The notes beneath the pieces were generated by a model. It was not told the DNA's origin. It worked only from the letters and a program-made list of their open reading frames with translations, and ran no database searches. DNA of 64,000 nucleotides from Hongsoonwoonella zoysiae (GTDB taxonomy: Bacteria > Pseudomonadota > Alphaproteobacteria > Rhizobiales > Stappiaceae), in the NCBI RefSeq assembly GCF_013266695.1, contig NZ_JABRXF010000001.1, positions 1,493,736 through 1,557,735 of the forward strand. The letters run 5' to 3'. Within the stretch, counting starts at the first letter, position 1, and every line of letters begins with the position of its first letter. The position numbers were made by a program, and so were the translations under genes. This document shows positions 53,835 to 62,663 of this stretch, piece after piece.

Positions 53835-55610
53835 ATGGACCTTCAAACTCTTACCTATCTTGTCGTCGGCTCGACCTTCGCGCTGTATATCGGCATCGCC
53901 ATCTGGGCGCGGGCCGGCACGACGGGCGAATTCTATGCCGCGGGCCGCGGCGTTCATCCCGTCACCAACGGCATGGCGACTGCGGCGGACTGGATGTCGG
54001 CTGCCTCCTTCATCTCCATGGCCGGCCTCATCGCCTTCGTCGGTTACGACAACTCGACCTTCCTCATGGGCTGGACGGGTGGTTACGTGCTGCTTGCCAT
54101 GTTGCTTGCGCCTTATCTTCGCAAGTTCGGCAAGTTCACGGTGCCGGAGTTTATCGGCGACCGTTTCTACAGCCCGACCGCGCGTCTCGTCGCGGTTATC
54201 TGCCTCATCGTTGCCTCGCTGACATACGTCATTGGCCAGATGACGGGCGTTGGCGTCGCCTTCTCCCGCTTCCTCAACGTTTCTTCGGAAATCGGCCTGT
54301 TCGTGGGCGCGGCGATCGTCTTCGCCTATGCGGTTCTGGGCGGCATGAAGGGCATCACCTACACCCAGGTCGCGCAGTATTGCGTCCTGATCCTTGCCTA
54401 CACGATCCCGGCGATCTTCATCTCGCTGCAGCTTACCGGCAACGCCTTCCCGCAGGTTGGCCTGTTCTCCAACACGCTCGCCGACGGCGTGCCGCTTCTC
54501 ACCAAGCTGAACGAGGTGATCGGCGAGCTGGGCTTTGCCTCCTACACCGGGCACCATTCGAATACGCTCAACATGGTGTTGTTCACCCTGTCGCTGATGA
54601 TCGGCACTGCGGGTCTTCCGCACGTCATCATCCGCTTCTTCACGGTGCCCAGGGTTGCCGACGCGCGCTGGTCGGCCGGCTGGGCGCTCGTCTTCATCGC
54701 GCTTCTTTATACGGTCGCTCCGGCGGTCGGCGCGATGGCTCGCCTCAACCTCGTCGACACGATCCAGATCGGCCAGGTCGGTGCGCCGGACGGCAATCTC
54801 GCCTATGACGACCGCCCGGACTGGTTCAGGAACTGGGAGACCACGGGCCTTCTCAAGTTCGAGGACAAGAACGGCGACGGCCGCATCCAGTACTATAATG
54901 ACGCATCGCAAGGCTTCGCCGCCAAGGCCGAGGAGTTCGGCTGGAAAGGCAACGAGCTTGACGTGAATCGCGACATTCTGGTGCTCGCCAATCCGGAAAT
55001 CGCGCAGTTGCCGAACTGGGTGATCGCGCTGGTCGCGGCCGGCGGTCTCGCAGCCGCTCTGTCGACGGCGGCCGGTCTGTTGCTCGCCATCTCCTCGGCG
55101 GTGTCGCACGACCTGATCAAGGGGGCGTATAATCCGAACATCTCGGAAAAATCCGAACTCCTTGCGGCCCGCATAGCAATGGCGGCGTCGATCGTGGTTG
55201 CCACATACCTCGGGCTCAACCCGCCGGGCTTCGCGGCCCAGACGGTGGCACTGGCCTTCGGTCTTGCGGCGGCCTCCATCTTCCCGGCGTTGATGATGGG
55301 CATCTTCGTGAAGCGCATCAACAACAAGGGCGCGGTCGCGGGCATGCTCACGGGCCTCATCTTCACCATCGTCTACATCTTCTGGTACAAGGGCTGGCTC
55401 TTCATTCCGGGCACCAACTTCGCCCCGGATACGCCGGATGCATGGGTGTTCGGCATCTCGCCGCTCTCCATCGGTTCGGTCGGTGCGCTCCTGAACTTCG
55501 GCGTCGCCTACTTCGTGTCGAACGCGACCGAGGAACCGCCGCAGGAGATCCAGGACCTCGTCGAAAGCATCCGCATTCCGCGCGGAGCGGGTGCGGCCAC
55601 GGGTCACTGA
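53835..55610 (+). CDS. Sodium:solute symporter, VC_2705 / acetate-type subfamily
   Basis: This 591-residue SSS-family transporter has about thirteen membrane spans, beginning LTYLVVGSTFALYIGIAIWARAGTTGEFYAAGRGVHPVTNGMATAADWMSAASFIS. The motif GGMKGITYTQVAQYCVLI and the sodium-site region AAGGLAAALSTAAGLLLAISSAVSHDL are conserved. The DUF4212-linked subfamily is thought to take up acetate or other short carboxylates. A loop containing DRPDWFRNWETTGLLKFEDKNGDGRIQ (EF-hand-like DKNGDG) is present between spans. It is followed by a terminator. Confidence 0.88.
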   Translation: MDLQTLTYLVVGSTFALYIGIAIWARAGTTGEFYAAGRGVHPVTNGMATAADWMSAASFISMAGLIAFVGYDNSTFLMGWTGGYVLLAMLLAPYLRKFGKFTVPEFIGDRFYSPTARLVAVICLIVASLTYVIGQMTGVGVAFSRFLNVSSEIGLFVGAAIVFAYAVLGGMKGITYTQVAQYCVLILAYTIPAIFISLQLTGNAFPQVGLFSNTLADGVPLLTKLNEVIGELGFASYTGHHSNTLNMVLFTLSLMIGTAGLPHVIIRFFTVPRVADARWSAGWALVFIALLYTVAPAVGAMARLNLVDTIQIGQVGAPDGNLAYDDRPDWFRNWETTGLLKFEDKNGDGRIQYYNDASQGFAAKAEEFGWKGNELDVNRDILVLANPEIAQLPNWVIALVAAGGLAAALSTAAGLLLAISSAVSHDLIKGAYNPNISEKSELLAARIAMAASIVVATYLGLNPPGFAAQTVALAFGLAAASIFPALMMGIFVKRINNKGAVAGMLTGLIFTIVYIFWYKGWLFIPGTNFAPDTPDAWVFGISPLSIGSVGALLNFGVAYFVSNATEEPPQEIQDLVESIRIPRGAGAATGH

Positions 55611-55635
55611 CCTTCCAGGATGTGGTAAAAAAACC

Positions 55636-55662
55636 GGACCCCGCCACGGCGGGGTCCTTTTT
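55636..55662 (+). terminator. Intrinsic terminator after the symporter
   Basis: GGACCCCGCC (55636-55645) pairs with GGCGGGGTCC (55648-55657), followed by TTTTT at 55658-55662 and preceded by an A-run (55627-55633), so it could act in both directions. It separates the symporter from the DUF294 gene. Confidence 0.85.
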
Positions 55663-55686
55663 GTCTGAGATGTCGGGAGCAAACGC

Positions 55687-57525
55687 ATGACGCCGGACCG
55701 GACGGAAATTCGCTCCTTTCTCGCCCGCTATCATCCCTTCGATCTTTTGCCGGAGGAGGCGCTCGACCTGCTCTCTCAATCGGGCGAGGCCAAGAACGCG
55801 GATGCGGGCACGGCCTTTTACGAGGTCGGCCACCGGCTTGACGCGCTTTACGTCGTGCTTGCAGGCGAGGTCGATCTCGTCTCGCCGGAAGGCGATGTGA
55901 TTTCCCATTTCCGTCCGGGCGAAGCCTTCGGCGCGCGCACGCTCCTGCGTGACGGTATCGCCGCCCTTCGCGCCGTCGCCATGCGCGACGCCCAGGCATT
56001 CGCGATCCCGCGCGCTCTTTTCGAAGAATATCTGAAGGATTATCCCGCGTTTGCTGCCTTCTTCGAGCGGTTGAAGCAGCAGGGCAGGCGGCCGAGCGCG
56101 GCCGTCGACACGACGAACGCCCTGATCTCTGCTCCCTTGCGTGAGGTCATGACCGTAAACCCCGTCATCATCGCGCCGGACGCCACGATCCGCGAGGCGG
56201 CGGGAATTCTGGCGCAAAGGGGCATTTCCTGCGTTCTGATCGGTTCCGATCACCGCCTCGACGGCATCCTCACGACGGGCGACCTCACCTCCCGCGTCCT
56301 GGCGAAGGGGCTCGACCCTTCGCGCCCCGTATCGGACGTGATGACGAAAAACCCGCTCGCCTTCGAACCGGAATCCCTCGTTTTCGACGCGATGATCGAG
56401 ATGAGCGGGCGTTCCATCGGCCATCTTCCGGTGGTCGACGGCGGGCGGCCCGTCGGCATCCTGACGAAGACGGATCTCATCCGCCGTCAGTCGGTTTCGG
56501 CCGTTTTCATGATTTCCGATATCGGCCGGCTTACGGCACTTGAGGATCTGAAGGAGATCGTCTCCCACATCCCGCAGCTTCTTGCCCAGCTTATCGGTTC
56601 GGGCGTGGAGGCGCATAAGGTCGGGCACCTTGTCACCAGCATTGCCGATGCGCTGACGCGCAGGCTCTTGAAGCTTGGCGAGGATCGTTTCGGCTCCCCG
56701 CCCGTACCCTATCTCTGGCTTGCCTGCGGCTCGCAAGGGCGGCGCGAGCAGACCGGCGTTTCGGATCAGGACAATTGCCTGATCCTGCATGACGACTATG
56801 CGGAATCGGAGCACGGCGCCTATTTCACCGATCTTGCCAAATTCGTCTCAGACGGGCTCGACGCCTGCGGCTATTATTACTGCCCCGGAGAAATGATGGC
56901 GACCAACCCGAAATGGCGCCAGCCGGCGAAGGTGTGGCGTTCCTATTTCCGGAGCTGGATCGCAAAGCCGGACCCGATGGCGCAAATGCTGTCGTCGGTG
57001 ATGTTCGATCTGCGTCCCATCGCCGGCGACGAAACGCTTTACGCCGGCATGCACCGCGAAACGCTGAAGACGGCGCGGGTCAATTCCATCTTCCGCGCCC
57101 ATCTGATCGCCAATTCGTTGAAGCACACGCCCCCCTTGTCGCTCTTCCGGGGATTCGCGCTGATCCGATCCGGCGAGCACAAGGACACGGTGGACCTGAA
57201 GCATTCGGGCGTCGTGCCGATCGTCGATCTTGCCCGCGTTTACGCGCTCGATGCGGCGATTGAGGCGGTGAACACGCGCGAGCGTCTGGTCGCGGCGCGC
57301 GAGGCCGGTTCGCTCAGCACGTCGGGCGCTGACGACCTGATCGACGCATACGATCTCATTGCCGACATTCGCCTGGAGCATCAGGCGCGGCAGGTGCGCG
57401 AAGGCAAAAAGCCGGATAACTTCATGGCTCCGGGCGCGCTTTCGGCGCTCGAACGCAATCACCTGAAAGATGCCTTCGGCGTGGTGAAGACCATGCAGTC
57501 GGCGCTTTCCTCGCGGGCGGCCTGA
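55687..57525 (+). CDS. cNMP-binding / CBS pair / DUF294 nucleotidyltransferase protein
   Basis: This 612-residue protein has a cyclic-nucleotide-binding-like domain (about 10-125), two CBS motifs (about 150-270), a DUF294 nucleotidyltransferase domain with GSQGRREQTGVSDQDN at 348-363 (D360 and D362 the likely metal residues) and a C-terminal DUF294_C helical domain. The architecture matches GlnD-like putative signalling transferases that occur next to SSS symporters and epsilon-type exonucleases. Activity and target are unproven. ATG 55687 follows GGGAGC. It starts 76 bases after the symporter, beyond a strong terminator, so it probably has its own promoter. Confidence 0.85.
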   Translation: MTPDRTEIRSFLARYHPFDLLPEEALDLLSQSGEAKNADAGTAFYEVGHRLDALYVVLAGEVDLVSPEGDVISHFRPGEAFGARTLLRDGIAALRAVAMRDAQAFAIPRALFEEYLKDYPAFAAFFERLKQQGRRPSAAVDTTNALISAPLREVMTVNPVIIAPDATIREAAGILAQRGISCVLIGSDHRLDGILTTGDLTSRVLAKGLDPSRPVSDVMTKNPLAFEPESLVFDAMIEMSGRSIGHLPVVDGGRPVGILTKTDLIRRQSVSAVFMISDIGRLTALEDLKEIVSHIPQLLAQLIGSGVEAHKVGHLVTSIADALTRRLLKLGEDRFGSPPVPYLWLACGSQGRREQTGVSDQDNCLILHDDYAESEHGAYFTDLAKFVSDGLDACGYYYCPGEMMATNPKWRQPAKVWRSYFRSWIAKPDPMAQMLSSVMFDLRPIAGDETLYAGMHRETLKTARVNSIFRAHLIANSLKHTPPLSLFRGFALIRSGEHKDTVDLKHSGVVPIVDLARVYALDAAIEAVNTRERLVAAREAGSLSTSGADDLIDAYDLIADIRLEHQARQVREGKKPDNFMAPGALSALERNHLKDAFGVVKTMQSALSSRAA

Positions 57526-57558
57526 CCGTTCGCCAAGCGGATTTTACTGGATCGCCTC

Positions 57559-58092
57559 ATGCTTTTGGGTCTTCTCGGCACTCTCGTTCTCGGCATCGCC
57601 ATCGGCGGCGTCCTTACCGCCGCCTACCGGCTTTCGGGCCGCCGCCTGCCGAAGTGGATCATCCCCGTGGGTGCCGCTCTCGGCATGATCATCTTCCACG
57701 CGTGGAACGAATACACCTGGTTCAGCCGCACCGTGGCTGGGCTACCGCCGCACGTTCAGGTCGGCCAGACCTACACCGTCTCGAACGCGATCCAGCCTTG
57801 GACGCTCCTTTTCCCGCGTATCGACCGTTTTTCCGCCGTCGATCTCGGTTCGGTGCGCACCAACGACAAGGCGCCGGGCTATCGTCTCGCTCAGGTTCAC
57901 CTTGTCACCCGCTTTTCGCCGACAGGCACCACCCGCCAGTTGTTCGACTGTAACGAGCCGCGCCGCATGGTCCTTGGCGAGGAGACCGAGTTCAACGAAG
58001 AGGGCCTGCCGAAGAACCCCGACTGGGAGGTTCTGCCGGCGAATGATCCGCTGCTTGAAAAGGTCTGCTCCCAGCCGGTCGCGTCGGGTTGA
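57559..58092 (+). CDS. Hypothetical membrane-anchored protein
   Basis: I do not recognise this 177-residue protein. It has two N-terminal spans (about 2-22 and 33-50), the segment AWNEYTWFSRTVAGLPPHV, and a C-terminal soluble part (about 60-177) likely in the periplasm with two cysteines (DCNEPRR and VCSQPV) that could form a disulfide. It follows the DUF294 gene by 33 bases and may share its transcript. Codon use is that of the genome, so it is probably a resident gene. Confidence 0.65.
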   Translation: MLLGLLGTLVLGIAIGGVLTAAYRLSGRRLPKWIIPVGAALGMIIFHAWNEYTWFSRTVAGLPPHVQVGQTYTVSNAIQPWTLLFPRIDRFSAVDLGSVRTNDKAPGYRLAQVHLVTRFSPTGTTRQLFDCNEPRRMVLGEETEFNEEGLPKNPDWEVLPANDPLLEKVCSQPVASG

Positions 58093-58189
58093 ACCGGACG
58101 CCGCGCCGTCCACCTCTCGGATGACGCGCTCACTGAAACAGTGCCAATATCGCCTCCACGAGAAATGAGTCGATTCTGGAGCAGCACCC

Positions 58190-59482
58190 ATGACCTTCGA
58201 TCTCCTGATCAAAAACGCCGCCCTGCCGGACGGGCGAAAGGGCATGGATATCGCCTGTGCCGGCGGGCGCATCGCGGCGGTGGACCGCGGCATTGAAGGC
58301 GACGCCGCCCGCGTGATCGAGGCGGAAGGCCGTCTCGTCTCCCCGCCCTTCGTCGACAGTCATTTCCACATGGACGCGACGCTTTCTCTTGGCCTGCCGC
58401 GCATGAACGAAAGCGGCACGCTTCTCGAAGGTATCGCGCTCTGGGGCGAATTGAAGCCGCTTCTTACCCATGAGGCGGTGATGGAGCGCGCGCTGCGCTA
58501 TTGCGATCTCGCCGTCTCGCAAGGGCTGCTGGCAATCCGCACCCATGTCGATATCTGCGACGACAGGCTTCTTGCCGCCGAAGCGCTTCTGGAAGTGAAA
58601 AAGCGGATCGCTCCTTATATCGATCTACAGCTCGTCGCCTTCCCGCAGGACGGGTTCTACCGCTCGCCGAATTCGGAAAAAAACCTCATTCGTGCGCTCG
58701 ATATGGGCGTCGATATCGTCGGCGGCATCCCGCATTTCGAGCGCACGATGGCCGACGGCGCGAAAAGTGTTGCCGCCCTTTGCGAAATTGCCGCTGAACG
58801 CGGGCTGATGGTCGATATCCACTGCGACGAAACGGACGACCCGATGTCGCGTCATATCGAGACCTTGGCCTATGAGACGCAACGCCTTGGCCTTCAGGGC
58901 CGTGTCGCCGGCTCGCATCTCACGTCCATGCATTCCATGGACAATTACTATGTCTCGAAGCTGTTGCCGTTGATCGCCGAAGCCGGCGTATCAGCCATCG
59001 CCAATCCGCTTATCAACATCACCATTCAGGGCCGGCACGACACCTACCCGAAGCGGCGTGGCCAGACCCGCGTGCCGGAGATGCGCTCGCAAGGTATCAA
59101 CATCGCCTTCGGCCACGATTGCGTGATGGATCCTTGGTATTCGCTGGGCAATGCCGACATGCTGGAGGTCGCCTCCATGGGCCTGCACGTGGGGCACATG
59201 ACCTCTCGCGAGGCGATGCGCTACGCCTTCGATTGCGTGACGAAAAACCCGGCAAGGATCATGGGGCTTGAGGGTTACGGCCTCGAAGTCGGCTGCAAGG
59301 CGGATATGGTGCTGCTGCAAGCCGCCGATCCGATAGAGGCGATAAGGCTGAAAGCCCGCCGCCTTGCGGTGGTGAAATCGGGCCGCGTCATCTCCGAAAC
59401 GCCTGCGCAAGTCGCCACGCTCTCGCTCGAAGGCCGGCCCGCCGCGGTCGATCCGGCGGACTATACGCCCGCCGGAAGTTGA
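58190..59482 (+). CDS. codA: Cytosine deaminase-type amidohydrolase
   Basis: This 430-residue amidohydrolase has the CodA pattern: FVDSHFHMDATLSLGLPRMNESGTLLEGI, IRTHVDICDDRL, VDIHCDETDDPMSRHIETLA, SHLTSMHSMDNYYVSKLLPL, NPLINITIQGRHDTYPKRRGQTRVPEM and GHDCVMDPWYSLGN. It would convert cytosine to uracil and ammonia in the cytoplasm. Related deaminases act on isoguanine or similar bases, so substrate range is uncertain. It is convergent with eda (7-base gap). Confidence 0.85.
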   Translation: MTFDLLIKNAALPDGRKGMDIACAGGRIAAVDRGIEGDAARVIEAEGRLVSPPFVDSHFHMDATLSLGLPRMNESGTLLEGIALWGELKPLLTHEAVMERALRYCDLAVSQGLLAIRTHVDICDDRLLAAEALLEVKKRIAPYIDLQLVAFPQDGFYRSPNSEKNLIRALDMGVDIVGGIPHFERTMADGAKSVAALCEIAAERGLMVDIHCDETDDPMSRHIETLAYETQRLGLQGRVAGSHLTSMHSMDNYYVSKLLPLIAEAGVSAIANPLINITIQGRHDTYPKRRGQTRVPEMRSQGINIAFGHDCVMDPWYSLGNADMLEVASMGLHVGHMTSREAMRYAFDCVTKNPARIMGLEGYGLEVGCKADMVLLQAADPIEAIRLKARRLAVVKSGRVISETPAQVATLSLEGRPAAVDPADYTPAGS

Positions 59483-59489
59483 TCTCTCG

Positions 59490-60119
59490 TCAGCCCTTCA
59501 GCGCGGCGACGGCTTCCTTGGCAAGCTTCGTGATCGCGGCGAAATCGCCGGCTTCCACCAGTTTGTCGGGTGCGACCCACGAGCCGCCGACGGTCACCAC
59601 ATTGGGGAGTGCCAGATAGTTGCGCGCATTGTCGAGCGAGACCCCGCCGGTCGGGCAGAATTTCACATCCGGCAGCGGGCTTGCCATGGATTTCAGCATC
59701 GCCACGCCGCCTGCCGCTTCCGCGGGAAAGAATTTCAGAACCTCGAAGCCCTGATCGGCCAGTTCCATCGCCTCCGTCGGCGTGGCGGAGCCGGGCAGGA
59801 AGGGCAGGTTGGCGCGTTTCACCGCCGCGATCAGCTCCGCCGGCGAGCCGGGGCTGACGCCGAACACGGAGCCCGCCTCAATCGTCGCCTCAACGTCGGC
59901 TGCCCCGCGCAGCGTGCCCGCGCCCACGATTGCATCCGGGCAGGCATCCTTGATCGCGCGGATCGCGTCGAGCGCGACAGGCGTGCGCAGCGTGATCTCC
60001 AGCACCGGCAGCCCGCCTTCCACAAGGGCTTTCGCCAGCGGTACGGCATCTTCCAGCCGCTTGATCACGATCACGGGGATCATCGGGGCGGCGGCGCAGA
60101 TTTCCGAAACGGATGTCAT
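59490..60119 (-). CDS. eda: 2-dehydro-3-deoxy-phosphogluconate aldolase
   Basis: This 209-residue class I aldolase of the Entner-Doudoroff pathway splits KDPG into pyruvate and glyceraldehyde-3-phosphate. Catalytic residues fit: E41 (LEITLRT) and the Schiff-base K129 (EVLKFFPAE). The phosphate-binding VTVGGSWVAP is present. The gene starts 4 bases after the pgi stop, so pgi-eda are co-transcribed. KHG aldolase activity, common in this family, may also be present. Confidence 0.9.
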   Translation of the reverse strand: MTSVSEICAAAPMIPVIVIKRLEDAVPLAKALVEGGLPVLEITLRTPVALDAIRAIKDACPDAIVGAGTLRGAADVEATIEAGSVFGVSPGSPAELIAAVKRANLPFLPGSATPTEAMELADQGFEVLKFFPAEAAGGVAMLKSMASPLPDVKFCPTGGVSLDNARNYLALPNVVTVGGSWVAPDKLVEAGDFAAITKLAKEAVAALKG

Positions 60120-60123
60120 TCAA

Positions 60124-61794
60124 TCATGTCCTGTGGTTGGTTAGCCGGTAAAGCAGGCCGATGGTCGAGGCGTCGAGGCCGCTCTTGTCCGTGGCTTCGC
60201 CGGAAACGAGCGGGGCAAGCTGACCGGCCAGTTCCTTGCCCAGTTCCACGCCCCACTGGTCGTAGGAATTCACGTTCCAGATCGCGCCCTGCACGAACAC
60301 CTTGTGTTCGAAAAGCGCGATCAGCCGCCCGAGGGTGTAAGGGTCGAGCCGGTCGTAGAGGATCACGGTCGAAGGCCGGTCGCCGGGGAAGGTGCGGTGC
60401 GGGGCCAGCTTGTCGATCTCATCCGCGCTCGCGCCCTTCTTTTCCATCGCCGCACGCACGTCTTCCTCGGGCCGTCCGAAGGCGAGCGCGCGCGCCTGCG
60501 CAAGGCAGTTTGCGAGAAGCAGGTGGTGGTGGCCTTCCATTCCGTCTCGAACGTTCACGGCAGCCAGGAAATCGACCGGGATGACGTCCGTTCCCTGGTG
60601 CAAAAGCTGGAAGAAGGAGTGCTGGGCGTTGGTGCCGGGTTCCCCCCATATGATCGGGCCCGTCTCGCCATGCGGCGGCTCTCCCTCGCGCGTCACCCGC
60701 TTGCCGTTGCTTTCCATGTCGAGCTGCTGGACATAGGCCGCGAAACGGTCAAGCCGCTGGTCGTAGGGGATCAGCGCCACCGTCGGCAGCTCCAGCGCGT
60801 TGCGCCGCCAGATGCCGACAAGCGCCAGAAGCACGGGCAGGTTCTCGCGTAAGGGTGCGTCGCGGAAATGCCGGTCCATGGCTTCCGCGCCCGCCAGGAA
60901 CTTGCGGAAATTCTCCGCGCCGATGGCGATCGCAAGCGGCAGGCCGATTGCCGACCAGATCGAATAGCGCCCGCCAACCCAGTCCCAGAAGCCGAAGACG
61001 CGGGTCTCGTCGATGCCGAAATCGGCGGTGGCATCGAGGTTGGTGGAAACGGCGGCGAAATGCTTGCCGGCATCTTGGCCCAGCTTTGCCTCCACCCAGG
61101 CGCGTGCGGAACGCGCGTTGGTCATGGTTTCCAAGGTGGTGAAGGTTTTGGAGGCGACGATGAAGAGCGTGCGGGCCGGGTCGAGGGTTTTCAGCGTGTC
61201 GGCCAGATGCGCTCCGTCGACGTTTGAGACGAAATGCAGGCGCGGGCCGTCGGCATCGGGCGAAAGCGCGCGCACCGCCATCGCGGGGCCAAGGTCCGAT
61301 CCGCCGATACCGATGTTGACCACATCGGTAAATGGCTTCCCGTCGGCCGCCGCATATTTGCCGGATCGCACGTCCTCGGCAAAGGTGAGGAACCGGTCCA
61401 GCGTTTCATGCACCTTCGGGATCACGTTTTCGCCCTCGACCAAGACCTTCGTATCCGGCCCGGCGCGAAGGGCCGCGTGCAGGACCGCGCGCCCTTCGGT
61501 CAGGTTGATGGGCTCGCCGGAAAACATCGCCTCGCGGCGCCCCTCGACGTCGGCGGCCCGGGCGAGCGCGATCAGCGCGTCGAGCGCGGCTTCGTCGATC
61601 TTTTCCTTTGAAAAGTCGATCAGCAGATCGTCGAGCGTGGCGGAAAACCTGTCGAAACGGTTTCCGTCTTCCGCGAACAACCCGGAAAGATGTATGGGGC
61701 GCAGCCGGCTTGCCTCGGCGTGGACAAGGCTCCACGCTTCGCCCATTGCGGCCTGTCTTGCGTCTTGCGGTGTTCCGGCCAACGTCGCCTCCAT
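60124..61794 (-). CDS. pgi: Glucose-6-phosphate isomerase
   Basis: This 556-residue PGI has both family signatures: [14 protein letters not shown] and the region [14 protein letters not shown]-like ([15 protein letters not shown]), and [14 protein letters not shown] near the C-terminus (with [21 protein letters not shown]). It interconverts glucose-6-phosphate and fructose-6-phosphate. ATG 61794 ([14 protein letters not shown]) gives the normal length; the longer frame runs through a palindromic repeat whose translation ([10 protein letters not shown]) is a known artefact. It heads the pgi-eda unit. Confidence 0.93.
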   Translation of the reverse strand: MEATLAGTPQDARQAAMGEAWSLVHAEASRLRPIHLSGLFAEDGNRFDRFSATLDDLLIDFSKEKIDEAALDALIALARAADVEGRREAMFSGEPINLTEGRAVLHAALRAGPDTKVLVEGENVIPKVHETLDRFLTFAEDVRSGKYAAADGKPFTDVVNIGIGGSDLGPAMAVRALSPDADGPRLHFVSNVDGAHLADTLKTLDPARTLFIVASKTFTTLETMTNARSARAWVEAKLGQDAGKHFAAVSTNLDATADFGIDETRVFGFWDWVGGRYSIWSAIGLPLAIAIGAENFRKFLAGAEAMDRHFRDAPLRENLPVLLALVGIWRRNALELPTVALIPYDQRLDRFAAYVQQLDMESNGKRVTREGEPPHGETGPIIWGEPGTNAQHSFFQLLHQGTDVIPVDFLAAVNVRDGMEGHHHLLLANCLAQARALAFGRPEEDVRAAMEKKGASADEIDKLAPHRTFPGDRPSTVILYDRLDPYTLGRLIALFEHKVFVQGAIWNVNSYDQWGVELGKELAGQLAPLVSGEATDKSGLDASTIGLLYRLTNHRT

Positions 61795-61914
61795 TTGCTG
61801 AAACCGCGTCCTTGTCGCAAAATTCCATGACGAGGAAAAGACCTGATGTACGTTCCTCAAAAAGGTGGGGCCGGAACGCGCGAAGGTTTCTCCGGGGACT
61901 TCCTTTCCGTCGCC

Positions 61915-61937
61915 ATCGCCGGGCTTGACCCGGCGAT
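61915..61937. repeat. Palindromic repeat, CGGGCTTGACCCG type
   Basis: ATCGCCGGG (61915-61923) and CCCGGCGAT (61929-61937) form a perfect 9-base stem with a CTTGA loop. The same core (GCCCGGGCTTGACC) appears truncated at about 20176-20191. Such repeats are abundant in Hyphomicrobiales and give false DRRVKPGD peptides. Confidence 0.7.
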
Positions 61938-62047
61938 CCATTGTACCATGGCCAAATGTTATGACTGCGAATGGATACCCGCGTTGAATTCATTCCTGTC
62001 CGTTTGGATATCCTGCCCGGTTTTTTGCAAGGCGCTAGCCCACTCTC

Positions 62048-62079
62048 CGCCGTCGCCCCGGATCTAGTCCGGGACGACG
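62048..62079. repeat. Palindromic repeat, CCCCGGATCTAGTCCGGG type
   Basis: Around GTCGCCCCGGAT-CTAG-TCCGGGACGAC the arms CCCGGA and TCCGGG, with outer GTCG/CGAC, form an interrupted palindrome. It resembles another dispersed repeat class of rhizobial genomes. Edges are approximate. Confidence 0.55.
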
Positions 62080-62172
62080 CCGGTGAAGGGTCGAATGCCG
62101 CGCAAAATGTCCACCGCTGTTCGGTTATGGGCAGATATGGCGAACTGACCGAGTGTCAGCCACACACTCCAT

Positions 62173-62216
62173 GACCTCTCCCCCTTTGGCGGGAGAGGTC
62201 GGCGCGGAACGCGCCG
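62173..62216 (-). repeat. Two-hairpin intergenic palindromic repeat, copy B
   Basis: GACCTCTCCC (62173-62182) pairs with GGGAGAGGTC (62191-62200); CGGCGCG (62200-62206) pairs with CGCGCCG (62210-62216). In reverse complement the order equals copy A at 20351-20399. The small stem differs in sequence from copy A (GGCGCG against GGTGC) but both remain paired, a compensatory change. Confidence 0.75.
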
Positions 62217-62255
62217 GGTTAGGGGGTAAAGATTTGCGGCAAAAGCCGTCCGTTC

Positions 62256-62663
62256 TCACGTCCCCGCCTGCGGCGCGCATCCCGCGCAATGCCCGCGAAT
62301 CTCGATCGTCGTCTTCGAGGGCGAAAAGCGGTGGCCTTGCGCCCAGGCGGCAAGCCGTTCGCTCACCATGTCGTCGGAGAACTCGTCGACCTGCCCGCAG
62401 GCCTCGCAAATGGCGAAGGCGATGATGCCTGCCTTGTGGCACTGCGGATGAGCGCAGGCAACGAAGGCGTTCATGCATTCGAGCCGGTGGATCAGCCCGT
62501 AGTCGATCAGCTTGTCGAGCGCCCGGTACACCTGCAGCGGCGCGCGGAAACCCTCGTCGCGAAGCCGGTCGAGGATCGAATATGCGCTCATCGGCTGATC
62601 CGCCTGTGTCAGCGTGTCGAAAACGAGCGACTGGTTGCGGGTCAGGCTCGGGGCGGCGGTCAT
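62256..62663 (-). CDS. zur: Zinc uptake regulator Zur (Fur family)
   Basis: This 135-residue Fur-family repressor has the DNA-binding part LTRNQSLVFDTLTQADQPMSAYSILDRLRDEGFRAPLQVYRALDKLIDYGLIHRLE and two CxxC pairs (CEAC near 86-89 and CAGC near the C-terminus) for structural zinc, as in Zur. The start overlaps the znuB stop by four bases, so it is the last gene of znuC-znuB-zur. When zinc is plentiful, it represses zinc import; its operator lies outside the window, upstream of znuC. Confidence 0.9.
   Translation of the reverse strand: MTAAPSLTRNQSLVFDTLTQADQPMSAYSILDRLRDEGFRAPLQVYRALDKLIDYGLIHRLECMNAFVACAHPQCHKAGIIAFAICEACGQVDEFSDDMVSERLAAWAQGHRFSPSKTTIEIRGHCAGCAPQAGT

Larger units (their letters stand above)
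61795..62255. other. Repeat-rich intergenic region between pgi and zur
   Basis: This 461-base gap carries three different palindromic repeats (61915-61937, 62048-62079, 62173-62216) listed separately. The pgi promoter must lie at its left end. No gene was found; short frames here are translations of repeats. Confidence 0.6.

Noticed and set aside
53748-55688. A 646-codon antisense frame over the symporter
   Set aside because: Same antisense artefact; it also runs across the terminator and no domain is recognisable.
61795-61941. N-terminal extension of pgi ([10 protein letters not shown]...)
   Set aside because: The extension is the translation of a palindromic intergenic repeat; the ATG at 61794 gives the normal PGI start.
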